Of a stretch of 64,000 bases of DNA, positions 49,970 to 62,267 are shown in pieces (positions within the stretch are counted from its first letter, which is position 1; each line of letters opens with the position of its first letter). This DNA is from Paramecium pentaurelia. Its lineage: Eukaryota > Ciliophora > Oligohymenophorea > Peniculida > Parameciidae. The stretch is from the NCBI GenBank assembly GCA_905183005.1, contig CAJJDO010000082.1, forward strand, positions 248,001 through 312,000, in the 5' to 3' direction. The notes under the pieces are model-generated. The model was not told the origin of the DNA and did no database searches. It saw only the letters and a list, made by a program, of their open reading frames with translations. A program made the translations under genes and the position numbers.

Positions 49970-51505
49970 ATGAGTTTTTAAAGATTTTCATTGGATGAAA
50001 GTGGATTCAACTTTAATCTATTTCATTTTTTATGGTTACAGGATCCAATATTTAAAAATAACATAAAAATAGATATACCAGATACAATTTAGATCATTTA
50101 AGGATAACCATATTTTTGGTATTTCAGTCATGATTCATAAATAATGAGAAAAAGCAAATCAAAACTTAACTGGGAAGACATCTTAAATGAATTTATAACA
50201 GATAAAGAAGATTAACATTTAATATGTGCAATTTGGATAAAGAAATCTAAAAATTTAACAACTTTTGAATATTTGTCATAACATTTACTATATTAATTTT
50301 TGACTTCAAAAATACCAGATAACACAAAAGGATATCTATAAAGATTTGTTTATCCAAAAAGTATAAATGTTATAAATAATATTGATTAGGTAGTTGTAAT
50401 GAGGTTATTAAATGTACATGGACTAATAATTTATGTTTCTTCGAATGTTTTTCTAATAAATATTAAATTAACTTTTCAAAAGCTGATATATATTAAAGAG
50501 CAGTAACTTTTGAAATGTTGAATGGACCTATAGAATAGAGAATCTTAAAAGGAACTTCTCTTACTTAAAGATTAGAATTATTATGTGGATTAATTGTTTC
50601 TCATGTAGCTAATGTTACTTAAAATTAAAATTAAATATGTCAAATGGAAATATTATTTAAGATAGCCAAAAAAAATAAAGTATACTTATTATTCAGTTCA
50701 AAAATATTGACATCTAATAATAATTTAAAACATTTAAATTAGCGTAATTTACTTATTTATTTATTTAGCTGAATTCGAAATTTCAAGCAAAATATAAAAA
50801 TAACTTATTAATTATCCAAAAGCAATAATTTTATCTGATAATTCTAAATGTATTGGATGTGATAAAGATAAAAATTAAATAGAATTTTCAAAAGTTAGAT
50901 TAAAAGATATTATTTAAAATTGGGAAAATAATGTAATAATAAGAAAATCATTAAATTTAAAATTTAATCGAGATAATATATTAAAATTAAATAATAATCT
51001 TTAAGTTGGTTAAATTAAGATTGATTAATAATAATTGATCCCAAGAATTATTAAAATTATGTATCCAAAAATGAATATGTAAGAATATAAAGAATTCAAA
51101 ATGAATCTTGTTTTTCTTAATTAAATGATATCTTTATGTAATGAATGTTTTACTAATATATTCAATAAACAAGAATTATAATCATAAAAGTATTCAATCT
51201 TTAGATAAAATATAAAAAGAATTCATATGAAAACATAAATTGATGATGCCTCAGATTTAATATATAATATATAACCAATTCAAACAACAACCAATAAAAT
51301 TGATTTACTATTCAATTTTAATTAAAATAAAACTATTCTTAATTACACTAGTAAAAGAATTAATGGAGAATAACTATAAATACCTTAAATTAAACATTTA
51401 TCAAAAACTATTTTTAAAGATTATCATCATAACAATTCTAATTTTAAAACCAATTAATCATCAAAATAAGAATAATAAAATTCACACTTTAAAGATTTTG
51501 AATGA
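49970..51505 (+). CDS. Hypothetical protein
   Basis: 493 residues; introns of 29 and 25 nt leave an exact frame. The N-terminal ~250 residues look ordered (FNLFHFLWLQDPIFKNN, LICAIWIKKSKNLTTFEYLS, FEMLNGPIEQRILKG). The rest is Lys/Asn-rich with YPKAIILSDNSKCIGCDKDK. No domain recognised. Its 3' ~60% lies in the 1123-bp repeat and occurs again after the N at 51769. The end converges with the protein kinase gene. Confidence 0.72.
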
Positions 51506-51768
51506 TTACAATATAATATATATATATATAATTTGGTTTTTATCAATTATCAGAATCGTTCGAAGGTGATCCAGGACTTGATCTTTTGGAATCCTAATTT
51601 GTTCTTAAACTGTGTAAATTTTATTATTTTTATTAGATTCCTACTTTTAATTTTTCACTCTTATTTGATTATTATTTAAATTATTCTTTTGGCGAATTCC
51701 ATTTAATCTACAACTTAGCATTTATCTTATAATATAAATCAACAAATTACCATATCAATCAATTCAAG
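50646..51768. repeat. Direct repeat 3, first copy (1123 bp)
   Basis: Matches 51770-52892 at offset 1124, with one N (51769) between. It contains the 3' part of the preceding hypothetical gene and, at 51543-51768, the tail of the protein kinase gene whose body lies only beyond the second copy. Confidence 0.9.
51543..51768 (-). pseudogene. Duplicated 3' tail of protein kinase gene, cut at N
   Basis: Carries the last codons of the kinase (ending SPGSPSNDSDN and TGA) but not the kinase domain. The same tail is joined to the full gene at 52667. It is probably an assembly artefact. Confidence 0.75.
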
Positions 51769-51769
51769 N

Positions 51770-52629
51770 GGAAATATTATTTAAGATAGCCAAAAAAAAT
51801 AAAGTATACTTATTATTCAGTTCAAAAATATTGACATCTAATAATAATTTAAAACATTTAAATTAGCGTAATTTACTTATTTATTTATTTAGCTGAATTC
51901 GAAATTTCAAGCAAAATATAAAAATAACTTATTAATTATCCAAAAGCAATAATTTTATCTGATAATTCTAAATGTATTGGATGTGATAAAGATAAAAATT
52001 AAATAGAATTTTCAAAAGTTAGATTAAAAGATATTATTTAAAATTGGGAAAATAATGTAATAATAAGAAAATCATTAAATTTAAAATTTAATCGAGATAA
52101 TATATTAAAATTAAATAATAATCTTTAAGTTGGTTAAATTAAGATTGATTAATAATAATTGATCCCAAGAATTATTAAAATTATGTATCCAAAAATGAAT
52201 ATGTAAGAATATAAAGAATTCAAAATGAATCTTGTTTTTCTTAATTAAATGATATCTTTATGTAATGAATGTTTTACTAATATATTCAATAAACAAGAAT
52301 TATAATCATAAAAGTATTCAATCTTTAGATAAAATATAAAAAGAATTCATATGAAAACATAAATTGATGATGCCTCAGATTTAATATATAATATATAACC
52401 AATTCAAACAACAACCAATAAAATTGATTTACTATTCAATTTTAATTAAAATAAAACTATTCTTAATTACACTAGTAAAAGAATTAATGGAGAATAACTA
52501 TAAATACCTTAAATTAAACATTTATCAAAAACTATTTTTAAAGATTATCATCATAACAATTCTAATTTTAAAACCAATTAATCATCAAAATAAGAATAAT
52601 AAAATTCACACTTTAAAGATTTTGAATGA
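51770..52629 (+). pseudogene. Duplicated 3' part of hypothetical gene
   Basis: Repeats the 3' part of the gene at 49970-51505, beginning abruptly after the N at 51769 and ending at the same TGA (52627-52629). The upstream exons are absent, so it cannot be an independent gene. Confidence 0.8.
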
Positions 52630-52892
52630 TTACAATATAATATATATATATATAATTTGGTTTTTATCAATTATCAGAATCGTTCGAAGGTGATCCAGGA
52701 CTTGATCTTTTGGAATCCTAATTTGTTCTTAAACTGTGTAAATTTTATTATTTTTATTAGATTCCTACTTTTAATTTTTCACTCTTATTTGATTATTATT
52801 TAAATTATTCTTTTGGCGAATTCCATTTAATCTACAACTTAGCATTTATCTTATAATATAAATCAACAAATTACCATATCAATCAATTCAAG
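51770..52892. repeat. Direct repeat 3, second copy
   Basis: Second copy of 50646-51768. It runs on into unique sequence holding the rest of the protein kinase gene. Confidence 0.9.
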
Positions 52893-54107
52893 ATTTTCAT
52901 ATGAGCATTTTGAGATAGTTTTACTAATTGTTTCAGTTTCAACCTTTTTTATTGATTTTCTTGTTGAAAATTTTGTGTCTCTTTTATTGGTAATTTTTAC
53001 TATCTATTAACTAAATATCATATCATATCTATTCTTTAATTCTTTTTAAAATTCTGTTTAACCAAGCATTTATCCTTCAAATAAAAATAAATAACTACCT
53101 TACATCCATGGATGTTATTTAATTTATTCAATTGTAATTCTCTTTTATGGATTCTCATCCAACATTTTTTCAATCAAATCCTTAAATTGAGCAGATGAAT
53201 CAGCAATCTCACTATATATCTTCCAGAATGATTATTTATTGTTTTTTAATAAAGAATAGTAAGGATCACTTGATTTTGATGTTTTGAAAGGAGCAGATCT
53301 GATAACCATTGTAAATAAGATTACACCAGCAGCAAATATGTCAGCTTGCTCTGGATTATAAAACTTTTATTTTCCTATATTATAATAATACTTTTTAATT
53401 ACCAATATTATATAATTCTGGTGGATTGTATTCAGGAGATCCAATATGTTGAGATATTTCAAATTAAATTCTAGATCCTTTCTCATCTATTGTCTTAGTA
53501 CTAAATCCAAAATCAGCCAGCTTAAGTACTCCATTACTAAATAGTATATTTTCAGCTTTAACGTCTCTATGAACAACACCGCGTTCATGCAGATGCTCAA
53601 TTCCTATGCTAGCAATAAAGGATGCTTTTTACCTTTTATTAATTATGAAAAAATATTTCTTGCAAATTTTTCAGAAAATTGCTAAGTCTGTTCTAATAAT
53701 TAGAATAATTCTCCTTGATTAGCTAATTCCATTACAAAATAAGAAACTAATTATACTCTTCCATCTATCTTTTTATAATTTCCACTCATTCTACACTATG
53801 AATGTTTGATATAGTATAAATACATAAATTATTCTAATTATGTGTTTATGATCAAATTCAGCTTGTGTTGAAATTTCATTTATAAATGTTTCAGATCTAC
53901 ATTAACTTGTTGTTGGATCTGTTTTCATAATTTTTATTGCATATTTTTGTTTATCCTCCATGTCGATTGCCAACTTAACTCTATATTGTTATTCAATTCA
54001 CATTACTTTGCATATCTTCCAAATCCAATTGTATCAATTATATAGTATTTATCATCCAAAATTGATGCAAATTCTAAGTAGTCATTTTAAATATCTAAGG
54101 ACATCAT
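52667..54107 (-). CDS. Serine/threonine protein kinase, CAMK-like
   Basis: About 450 residues with several small introns, the first 26 nt after codon 33. The kinase begins YYIIDTIGFGRYAKVKLA (ATP loop with GFGRYAKV), then KYAIKIMKTD (catalytic Lys), FVMELANQGELFQLLE, the catalytic loop VVHRDVKAENILF, LKLADFGFSTKT, and a modified APE region SPEYNPPELYN in place of APE. ADIFAAGVILFTMVIRSAPF and RITIEQIKQHPWM close the domain. These features fit the CAMK/CDPK-like group common in ciliates, but no EF-hand is present. The C-terminal ~100 residues are Lys/Gln/Ser-rich. The 3' end is also present in the truncated repeat copy. Confidence 0.87.
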
Positions 54108-55355
54108 TATATTATAAATTAATTTGATGTAATTAATTTCTCTGATCATATGAGACTATATATAATTTATATAAATTTAAAGAAGATTATTGAATTAGAT
54201 TCCAATCGAAATATCAATTTTTGTTCAATTACTATATAATATCATTTCTACTTTATATAAACATTAAGGAGTATTTTTTAAATCAATTTTATTTTAAACA
54301 AATTAAAAACTTATTATAATTCTTTTATACTGTATTATAAAGTATTATATTTCAGTATATTTCAGTATAAATTATTATTAAGTTATTTATCATAGATAAT
54401 ATATTAACAAGATTATTTTGAAATTACTATTTAAACTCTTATAAAATGAAAATAGAAAATTATAAAATAATGATTTAAAAATCAAAATTTTTTTAATAAA
54501 AATTGAGTTCTTTTTATGGTATAAAAAATGTACATTTTGAAAACTTTTTAGGACTCTTACTTTTGTTGTAAAATATTTATTTTTTACTTTTTTGTTGCTA
54601 GATCAATATATATATATTAAGATTTTATTATATTTTAAAGTTTTTAAGGTGTTAATATTATGTTTATGTTTTCTTTTCCTTAATCTTTTATTATTTAGTT
54701 GAAAATTTTGAATATCAAATGTAATTTTTGCTCTTGAATCAAGTTATTCTATAAGTTATGGTGTTGATGAATTTTAAGATTAGAATTTTATGTTTATTTA
54801 CTATTAAATTGATCTAATATGAATTAGAAATGTTAAATTTTCTATTCTTTCTCTGTAAGTTATCTAATAAATACATCTCTTGGAACTTGTTTAATATATA
54901 TCTCTTCATTAATGCTTTATTTGATTATGAATTGTTAAATAAAATTCACTTATAATTATTAATTAATATTGAGAGATCTAAAATTTTAATTATTAAACTT
55001 ATGTGAATTGTCATTTTTTAATATAAAATCATCATCAGACTATAGGAGTAGCTTAATTTATTGTAAATTTTTACTTTTAGGATTATTCAAATTTAAAAAA
55101 TTGTAAAATTTAGAGTTGAAACATATAGTAATTATCAAAGTTGATAATATAATCATGATAGAACATTATAGACAGTATGCAGCTAGATTATTATGGGTAA
55201 TTGGAATAATGTATTAAATGGTGAAGACATCTATTTATTTCTGAAATTTTATTCAAATATAATAATTAATTATGATGATGATGATTAACGAATTTTAAAA
55301 AATCCTATAATATCTTGTAATTAATTATTTGTTTTACAGTACAAAAAGTGAAGGG
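54108..55355. other. 1.25-kb gap without a confident gene
   Basis: The longest gene-free stretch of the window. On the minus strand an ATG near 54914 opens a frame starting MKRYILNKFQEMYLLDNLQR, but it ends at TGA after ~57 codons and no clear splice continues it. On the plus strand an ATG at 55156 begins MIEHYRQYAARLLW followed by GTAATT, perhaps an orphan first exon of the PWWP gene. It includes long T-rich runs near 54480-54620. No RNA gene recognised. Confidence 0.45.
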
Positions 55356-56166
55356 ATGTAATAGGGCTGTGATGTGAAATTTGAGATAAACGAAGTAGTT
55401 TGGGCTAAAGTCTTAGGCTGTAAGTAGTTTTTTAAGCTTTAGATCCATGGTGGCCAGCATAAGTAAATTATAGAATAATCATAAATAGATCTCCTCAATT
55501 ACAAATGGAAAGACAGGTTCAAATTAATTATGTAGAGTGAATTTTTTAGCAGATGGAACACAGTATTTGTTTTAATTAAAGTATAGCGCTGATTTACGTC
55601 TTGAAAAAGTAAAAAAATGGAATGATAGGCCAATATAAACAGAAACAAAGAAATTAAAAGAAGCAATAGAATTGGCTAATCAAATTCTGACTGGACAATA
55701 TAAAAATATATTGCCTAGCTTTGAAAATTTGAATGAGCATATACTTAAGAGTCTAGTAATAAAATTAAATGATTTAATGAGAAAAGACAATTAAATAGAG
55801 GATGTAATTGTTACTATATTAAATTAGATTGTGCAATCATTGAATGAAATATCAACTAATGAATTATTGTCAATTGTTAAAATGAATTTAGGTTAATAGT
55901 TATTTCAATTACATCAAATTTATTAGAATAGAAAATAGAAGGAATTCTAAAATCTACTCCATTCCTTTCTAGATCAATTAGTTAACATAATTGGCTATAA
56001 GGAATAGGTAGAACAAACAACCAGTAATAAAAAGAAATTTAAATAATCCATTTCAAATGAGGAACCTCTTGAAGAGATTACTAAATGTGTAATCATTTAA
56101 GATGGACCTGATGTCAAAAGAAAAAAAGTAGAAGAGAATCTTTAGAATACTTCCCTTAATTAATGA
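55356..56166 (+). CDS. PWWP-domain protein
   Basis: 253 residues; introns of 23 and 26 nt leave an exact frame. PWWP domains recognise methylated histone H3 together with DNA. The sequence FEINEVVWAKVLGYPWWPAQ is the domain hallmark; it continues with CRVNFLADGTQYLFQLKYS, the aromatic-cage and strand region. The C-terminal ~140 residues are helical (ILKSLVIKLNDLMRKDNQIE, LLSIVKMNLGQQLFQLHQIY), reminiscent of the LEDGF-like integrase-binding/TFIIS-N bundle but not clearly it. A nuclear chromatin reader is inferred. An upstream exon may exist near 55156. Confidence 0.85.
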
Positions 56167-56263
56167 TGATTTTATATTCTAATTTATTTCCAATGCATTC
56201 ATTAATAATTCATTAAACAGTTGTATAATTCTCTCTATTTAATTATATACAATTTTCGAATTC

Positions 56264-58461
56264 ATGAATCCAGAAAAGAAATTGACACTCAATAAAATAA
56301 CATTAAATCGACCTTAACAAAAGATTGGTTTACCACCTAAAATCACACTCAATAAATAACTTGATTCAAGACCTTAAAGTTCAAAAATTGATATTCAACC
56401 TGTAAATATTAATTGGCTAGTCGATAATATTTAATAAGAAAAGTATATTTATTAAATCAATTAATCTAAGTAAGTTAGAATGGATATAAAAATGTTACAT
56501 CTTTTTTAAAGATTGGACCTAAAACACAGAATGCAATGATTAAGGCAAAGAATAAATTTTAAAATAGAGTATTTAATTAATAGACTTTAATGATCTATAA
56601 GTTAGATTATATGCTATCAAAGCAGCCTTATTTGGATTTACTACCTTAAATTTATTAGATTTATTATTTCAAAAATAAGCTAAACCACTTCTAAGAAGAC
56701 CAAAAAGTGGATCCAAAATTTAAGAATAATTACCATCTTTATTATATCAACCATAATAGGTCTTGGCAATTTTATAAAAGACTGCATAATTAAGTAATGA
56801 GAATGTATTCATAAATTTAATTAATGACAATTCTTTAAGTTTTGTTTTGTTTAGAATATTGAAACTCTTTACATAATTACCAAAAGATTAAGCAACAACA
56901 TCATAATAATTACCTTATTTAAATTTAATTTTTATAATCATTAAGAATATAGCTAATAATCAAAAGGAAGCATTAAAATTATTATAACCTACTTATATAT
57001 AATTAATAGATAATTATTTACATTCATTTCCATATGATCAAACATATGAAAAAGATTTATTAAATTTATATACTTAAATAACAGCAACTCTTAGAAATTT
57101 AGCTAATGAAAATAATAGTGTTGAAATGTATCTTCAGAATGGAATTATTAAAAAATTAGTTATTAGTATGGTTAATTATAGTAACAATTATGAATTGATT
57201 TTAAATACATTAAGAATTATGTCAAAAATGTCATTGAATAAAGAATGTTGTGAATACTTCTTATAAAGTACTGAAGCTATGCAAAATATTTCAAGTTTCT
57301 TTAAAACATATTAAACTAATATATATATTATTATTAGAGCTTCCTTTTTATTAGCAAATATGACTACATATTTTGAAGGAATTAGATAATTAATATATTA
57401 TAAATTTAATTAATTTGGTGATATTCTTAAATGTTTTGATTATTATTGGACAAAAGAAATTAATCCATAATAATTAAATTAAATTGATTAATTTTCATAA
57501 AGTAGAGCAGCCTGGGATTTCTAAATATTACAATCAGAGTAATAATTAATTATTTATTTCATAGAAAAGATATTGATGCTTTGATTAGAATTATAAGATT
57601 AATTGCTAATATATTGACTATTGAATAAATAGGATTAGATATCTTAAAAAATTATTCAAATGAATATAGAATTTTAATATCAAAACTATTAAAATTGTTA
57701 CAAAAAAATACTGTAATTTCTAAATAATAAGTAAAATTTAATTTAAAATAAGGAAATCATTTCTTGTACTTTAAGTTGTTTATCCAATTTAACATTTTAT
57801 GAGAAATAAACCTTTTTAAATGATTTCGAATATAAAAATGTTAAATTTGAATTAATAACCATTCTTGGACACTTCATTATTTAAAATGAAGATCAAGAAA
57901 TATGTTGTGATGGATTAAGAGTTTTATCAAATTTATCAAGGTAAAAAGATTTAATCAAATAAATAATGAAATCAAGAATTTCAGAAGGTGTTATTGTATT
58001 ATTAGATTCTAATTCAAGAGAAGTTGTATATTATTGTCTTGGTGTAATTTTAAATCTGTTATAGGATTAAGACTTTAAGTAAGAATATATTATAAATTTA
58101 TAGAAAAAAAGAAAATATTAATTTAATTGATTATATAACTTAAGTTTTAAATGATTGTACTACTAATGAAAATGATATAGCTAATCTTGGATTAAAATGT
58201 TTAATTTTATTATTGGATTCAAATTTAAATTAAGATTATGCAAAAAAAATTGAAACAGCAGTTTCAACATTTGGAAATGTTTGTGATCAAGTTCTATAAG
58301 TAAAGGATAATAATGAACTCTCTAATACAAGACAATTAATCAATTAAATTATTAATAATATACCAGAGGAAGGTTATTCATGTATGTAACCAAATTGTGG
58401 TAGAAAATTTAAGACTCAAATGGAATTATAAATTCATATTAATAGAAGACATAAATTATGA
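56264..58461 (+). CDS. Armadillo-repeat protein with C-terminal C2H2 zinc finger
   Basis: 698 residues; introns of 28, 26, 22 and 25 nt leave an exact frame. After a ~60-residue Lys/Pro-rich leader, residues ~70-640 form helical armadillo-like repeats: LQVRLYAIKAALFGFTTLNL, TATLRNLANENNSVEMYLQN, IRASFLLANMTTYFEGIR, CCDGLRVLSNLSRQKDLIK. The layout and several motifs resemble ARMC2, which delivers radial spokes by intraflagellar transport. Unlike the ARMC2 I know, it ends in a C2H2 finger, CMQPNCGRKFKTQMELQIH followed by INRRH, so the assignment is tentative. Confidence 0.82.
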
Positions 58462-58489
58462 TTGTAATATAAATAATTAATATAATCAA

Positions 58490-59754
58490 TCAATATTATT
58501 TAAATAATAACTTCCCTTTTTTAACTTCTAATTATTTATTCAATGAAGCTGAACGAACTTCTCTAGTTGTTTTTGGAAAATCTGTTTTATAATCACCAGA
58601 TTTATGATTATTATTTGATGAATTATATTTAAGACTTTGATCTAAAAAGTTATTTATGTTAATGTCTTCTCTTATTGATTTTATGACTAAATTAACATGA
58701 TTCGGAAATAATTTTTAATATAAGAAAACTAAGATTTTTTCATTACTAACTACAAGTTCCAATATTTTTAATTTATCTTCCTTATGAAATTAAGAAAAAT
58801 CTGCAATATTCTCTATTGAAGTCTATAACTATTAATTATTTCCAAAAGGTCTTTTTTTCTTTAAAATATCTCTTCTGACTGTTTCTACACAATCTAAAAA
58901 GAAGGATTCAAGATCACTTCTAATAACACTTTTCTTATTTTGAGAGATTAATAAATTATTAGCTTTTTAATTCAATGTTTATATTTATTTTTAGTATTTC
59001 TGTTCTATTTAAGTAACATATCTTATAATATTTTATAATAAAATACTTAGAAATCTTTTCAATTAATTCATCATCTTTTTAATTTTGATTATCTTAATAA
59101 CCAAATAATTCTTTAATTGAAGAATAATGATGTTTTGATAAAGATGATGATATATCTAATTTTGATTAATAGTCTGTTAATTTTCTTTTAGGAAACTCTT
59201 TAAATAATTAAAAGAATTACTTAATTGATTAATAGGAGCAGTTGTACAAAAGATTTATTCTACTGAAGTTGGTGGTTATTGTTATTTTTCTATTTCTTAC
59301 AATTTAAGTTTTTTCATTAAACCTTTAATTTATTATTCAAGAAATTCATTTGTTTTTTGGGATTCCTGTAATGAAAATTTAAGTTCTTAATTTTCTTTAT
59401 TTTTTTACTCTATTTTTTCATATAATTTAAGACATTCTTGTCTAAATAGAGTCTAAAATAAATATATAAATATACTAATTCATTGTCATTTGAGGTAATT
59501 TTAACTTTATTTAATACCATATTATTTTTTTATTCTTCTGTTTTGTTTTTTAATTCTTACAATTCAGCCTTAATTTTCTTCATATGACTTTAATAGGCAA
59601 TAATAAACTCTGCCTAATTTTTGAGTTTAACCTCATTAACAATTTCTGTTAGATCATTAACATATTGTATCAGAGATTATAATGTTTCAGCAGCTTTGTT
59701 TTATTAAGTATTTTCATTTGCTGTTGATCTATCTTTATAAATTTCTTATTACAT
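58490..59754 (-). CDS. Coiled-coil protein
   Basis: 397 residues; introns of 23, 23 and 25 nt leave an exact frame. The N-terminal ~180 residues are coiled coil (LIQYVNDLTEIVNEVK, KKIKAELQELKNKTEEQK, ECLKLYEKIEQKNKENQELK). The middle has YSSIKELFGYQDN and a second coil, followed by SVIRSDLESFFLDCVETVRR, the most ordered part, and ISKYVTQIEQKYQKQI. No family assigned; such proteins are often basal-body or axonemal. It converges with the armadillo gene (28 bp between stops) and diverges from the next gene. Confidence 0.78.
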
Positions 59755-59792
59755 AATTAATTAATAAAAAAAGTTGTTAAAAATATATTTTA
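59755..59792. promoter_or_regulatory. 38-bp spacer between divergent start codons
   Basis: Two coiled-coil protein genes start 38 bp apart on opposite strands. The spacer is A/T-rich and has no motif I recognise. Confidence 0.55.
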
Positions 59793-61075
59793 ATGCGCAA
59801 GAGTCCATTAATGAAAGAAAACATGAAAGCTATTCACAATTAAAAATTTTCATATTTAAATAAGAGTAAGTAAAAGACATCTTCTTTGGAAAAAAATTCA
59901 TACTCAAACCGATCTCTCTTAAATGAGATGCAACATTAAACACCAAATTAACCAAAGAAAAATATTTCAACTTAAGCATCAGATTAGAAACTGCATAATT
60001 GTACATTAAATATTAATATAAAGAAAGTTAAATACTGAAATCATTAATGAAAATATAAAATAGAACAAATCCAATATTAGCATAATAGAATTGCTATGCA
60101 GGAGTGAAATTAAATTTCAATAATTGTATAAGTATTGAACATAATTTAAATAAAGGCAATGAAGAAAAAAGAATGAATCCAAATCAATATAACTCATTAA
60201 ATTAAACAATACATCCATCTCCAAAAGTTAAAACAATATCATTATCTACTTATACTGTATTAAATTAATTAACCTAATTATTAGAGTACATAGAGTCCTG
60301 AAATAAGAGAGAAAGAGATTAGACATGAATAGATATCGTAATTTAAATAGCTAATTATTCAGACTAAATAAAGTTTAGAAAATGTAAAAATCTCAGATAT
60401 GCAATAATGTATCGAGAGAATATTTGATCAAACTATTTAACCATTACTTTAATTAAAGGTATTAATTAAACATTTAATAACTAGAGTGAAGTACTTAAAC
60501 AAATTGAAAAGTGTATCAATGCTGAATAATGTTAAATACGTTCTACTATTGATTCATTAAAAAAAATGGAGGAAGATATACTTTCAAATGAATTTAATAT
60601 TATAGAATATATGGCTATGGGTCCATTTAATGAAATTATGTTGATCTATCAAAAAAGATTTAAAGAACACTCCATCTTTGTTTAATAGTTAAATTAATAA
60701 GATATTGTTATGCATCAATTCAAATAATTACATGACAACTTTACTTAACAAAATCATTTATTATGTAAATAATTATAATAGTCTCTGTAAAACTACTTAA
60801 CATTATATATATCATTTTAAAACAAAGAGGATTTTTATGAAATTAAAGAATTCAATAAAATTTAATAGCAAAATCAATTTATCAATAATTTTTAAGAAAA
60901 CTTGTTCCAAACATGTGAAACTAATAATTCAATTGATGAAGATTAAGTGATTATGAAAGATTAATAAGTGGTTAGAATTCCAGATAAGACTTCATAATTT
61001 ACTTAATTATTAATGAAAGGTTTAAATTGTTAAAAGAGTTTGTTTCCATCAGAATCACCTCAATTCAAGAATTGA
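59793..61075 (+). CDS. Coiled-coil protein
   Basis: 401 residues; introns of 23, 28 and 26 nt leave an exact frame. The leader is Lys/Ser/Asn-rich (MRKSPLMKENMKAIH...). From about residue 150 it is helical: ISDMQQCIERIFDQTIQPLL, SEVLKQIEKCINAEQCQIR, TIDSLKKMEEDILSNEFNI and FKQLHDNFTQQNHLLCKQLQ. No family recognised. It is followed after only 16 bp by the next gene, on the same strand. Confidence 0.76.
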
Positions 61076-61091
61076 TTATATATTTAATTTA

Positions 61092-62021
61092 ATGTTATTA
61101 GAAATCAAAAATTTCTAATTTATTCCTTAATCATTAATAATCTCACAAGACAATGTTCTAACAATTAAAGTTCTCAAAATTTAATAAAGCAGTCAAATCT
61201 ATTGTTAAGACAGATATTTTATTTTGGCAATTTCATAAACTGATTAATATTAAAATGAAGAAGAAATAGAAACACCTCCTCTATATGAAAATCAAACATT
61301 TGTTTATTAATTCACTAAAGTAGGAAATTATGTTATACAATGTCTGAATTCAATACCATTTAAAGCCTATATTTCAGTAATTCAAAACTAAAAGGAAATA
61401 TCTGTTGTCTAAAAAATGTAATAAACCAAAAACATTGAATAAAATTCTGTAAAACCATAACCAAAAGTTGATTTATATGCACCGAAAAATAGAAAGTTCA
61501 AAATTTTAGGTAATCAAGAAACAAACATGGCATCCACTATAATTCTAGAGCAGATTAAAGAAAAATGTTTAGGAGAAGATACAAATATAGATATAGTAGA
61601 CTTGATAATGAATAATAAATCAAACAGCAATATCGAAACAGTGTCCACTTTTAATAGTTCTTTCTAGTAACCATAAAATATAGTAAAAATAAAAACTGAT
61701 ACATATTCTGATTCAGGCAAATCAGAATTTAATACAATTTTAGATAGGAAGAGTTCTGATCCGATTGTTAGTACTCCAAAGGTTTAAGATAGGATCATGT
61801 TAACTAGATAAAAGCAATAGTAATTGAGTGTTTATGAGAAAATTCAATAAGCCATTTTAGATTCAAAGCATAAAGAAATTGATTTACTAAATAACTAAAC
61901 AGATTTCAAGAAAACTTACTTGAAAGGTTTGAGTATCATAAACTATTTAGAGATTGGTAAAACATTTAATATATGTAGAATATCTTATGAACATCTCGAA
62001 AAAAGCTATTGTAAATAATGA
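61092..62021 (+). CDS. Hypothetical protein with beta-rich N-terminal domain
   Basis: 309 residues, no intron. The first ~115 residues alternate hydrophobic residues as in a beta sandwich (NFQFIPQSLIISQDNVLTIK, CQDRYFILAISQ, NQTFVYQFTKVGNYVIQCLN, AYISVIQN). The remainder is Ser/Asp/Lys-rich with a short helix, DRIMLTRQKQQQLSVYEKIQ. No known domain is certain; a C2 or Ig-like fold would fit the first part. Another frame with an ATG at 61155 is a shadow. Confidence 0.72.
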
Positions 62022-62267
62022 AATACAAAATTGATTAAAAGTTTGTTGTTTTCAATTTTTTTTAATGACAATTTTAAAAAATAGATATCTTTTAAATATT
62101 ATTTATTAAACAAGATATAAATGTTTTTGTAATCTTTTATATTTTAATAGTTATTAAGAATGTAACATTTAATATATTATTAAATCATTATTTGTACCTA
62201 ATACATAATTAGATATACAAATTAATACAAAGATTATATTTATTATTAATAATAAAATAATTAATTA

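Noticed and set aside
51300..51569. 89-residue plus-strand frame, repeated at 52424-52693
   Set aside because: Overlaps the end of a longer coding frame in both repeat copies and has no coding character of its own.
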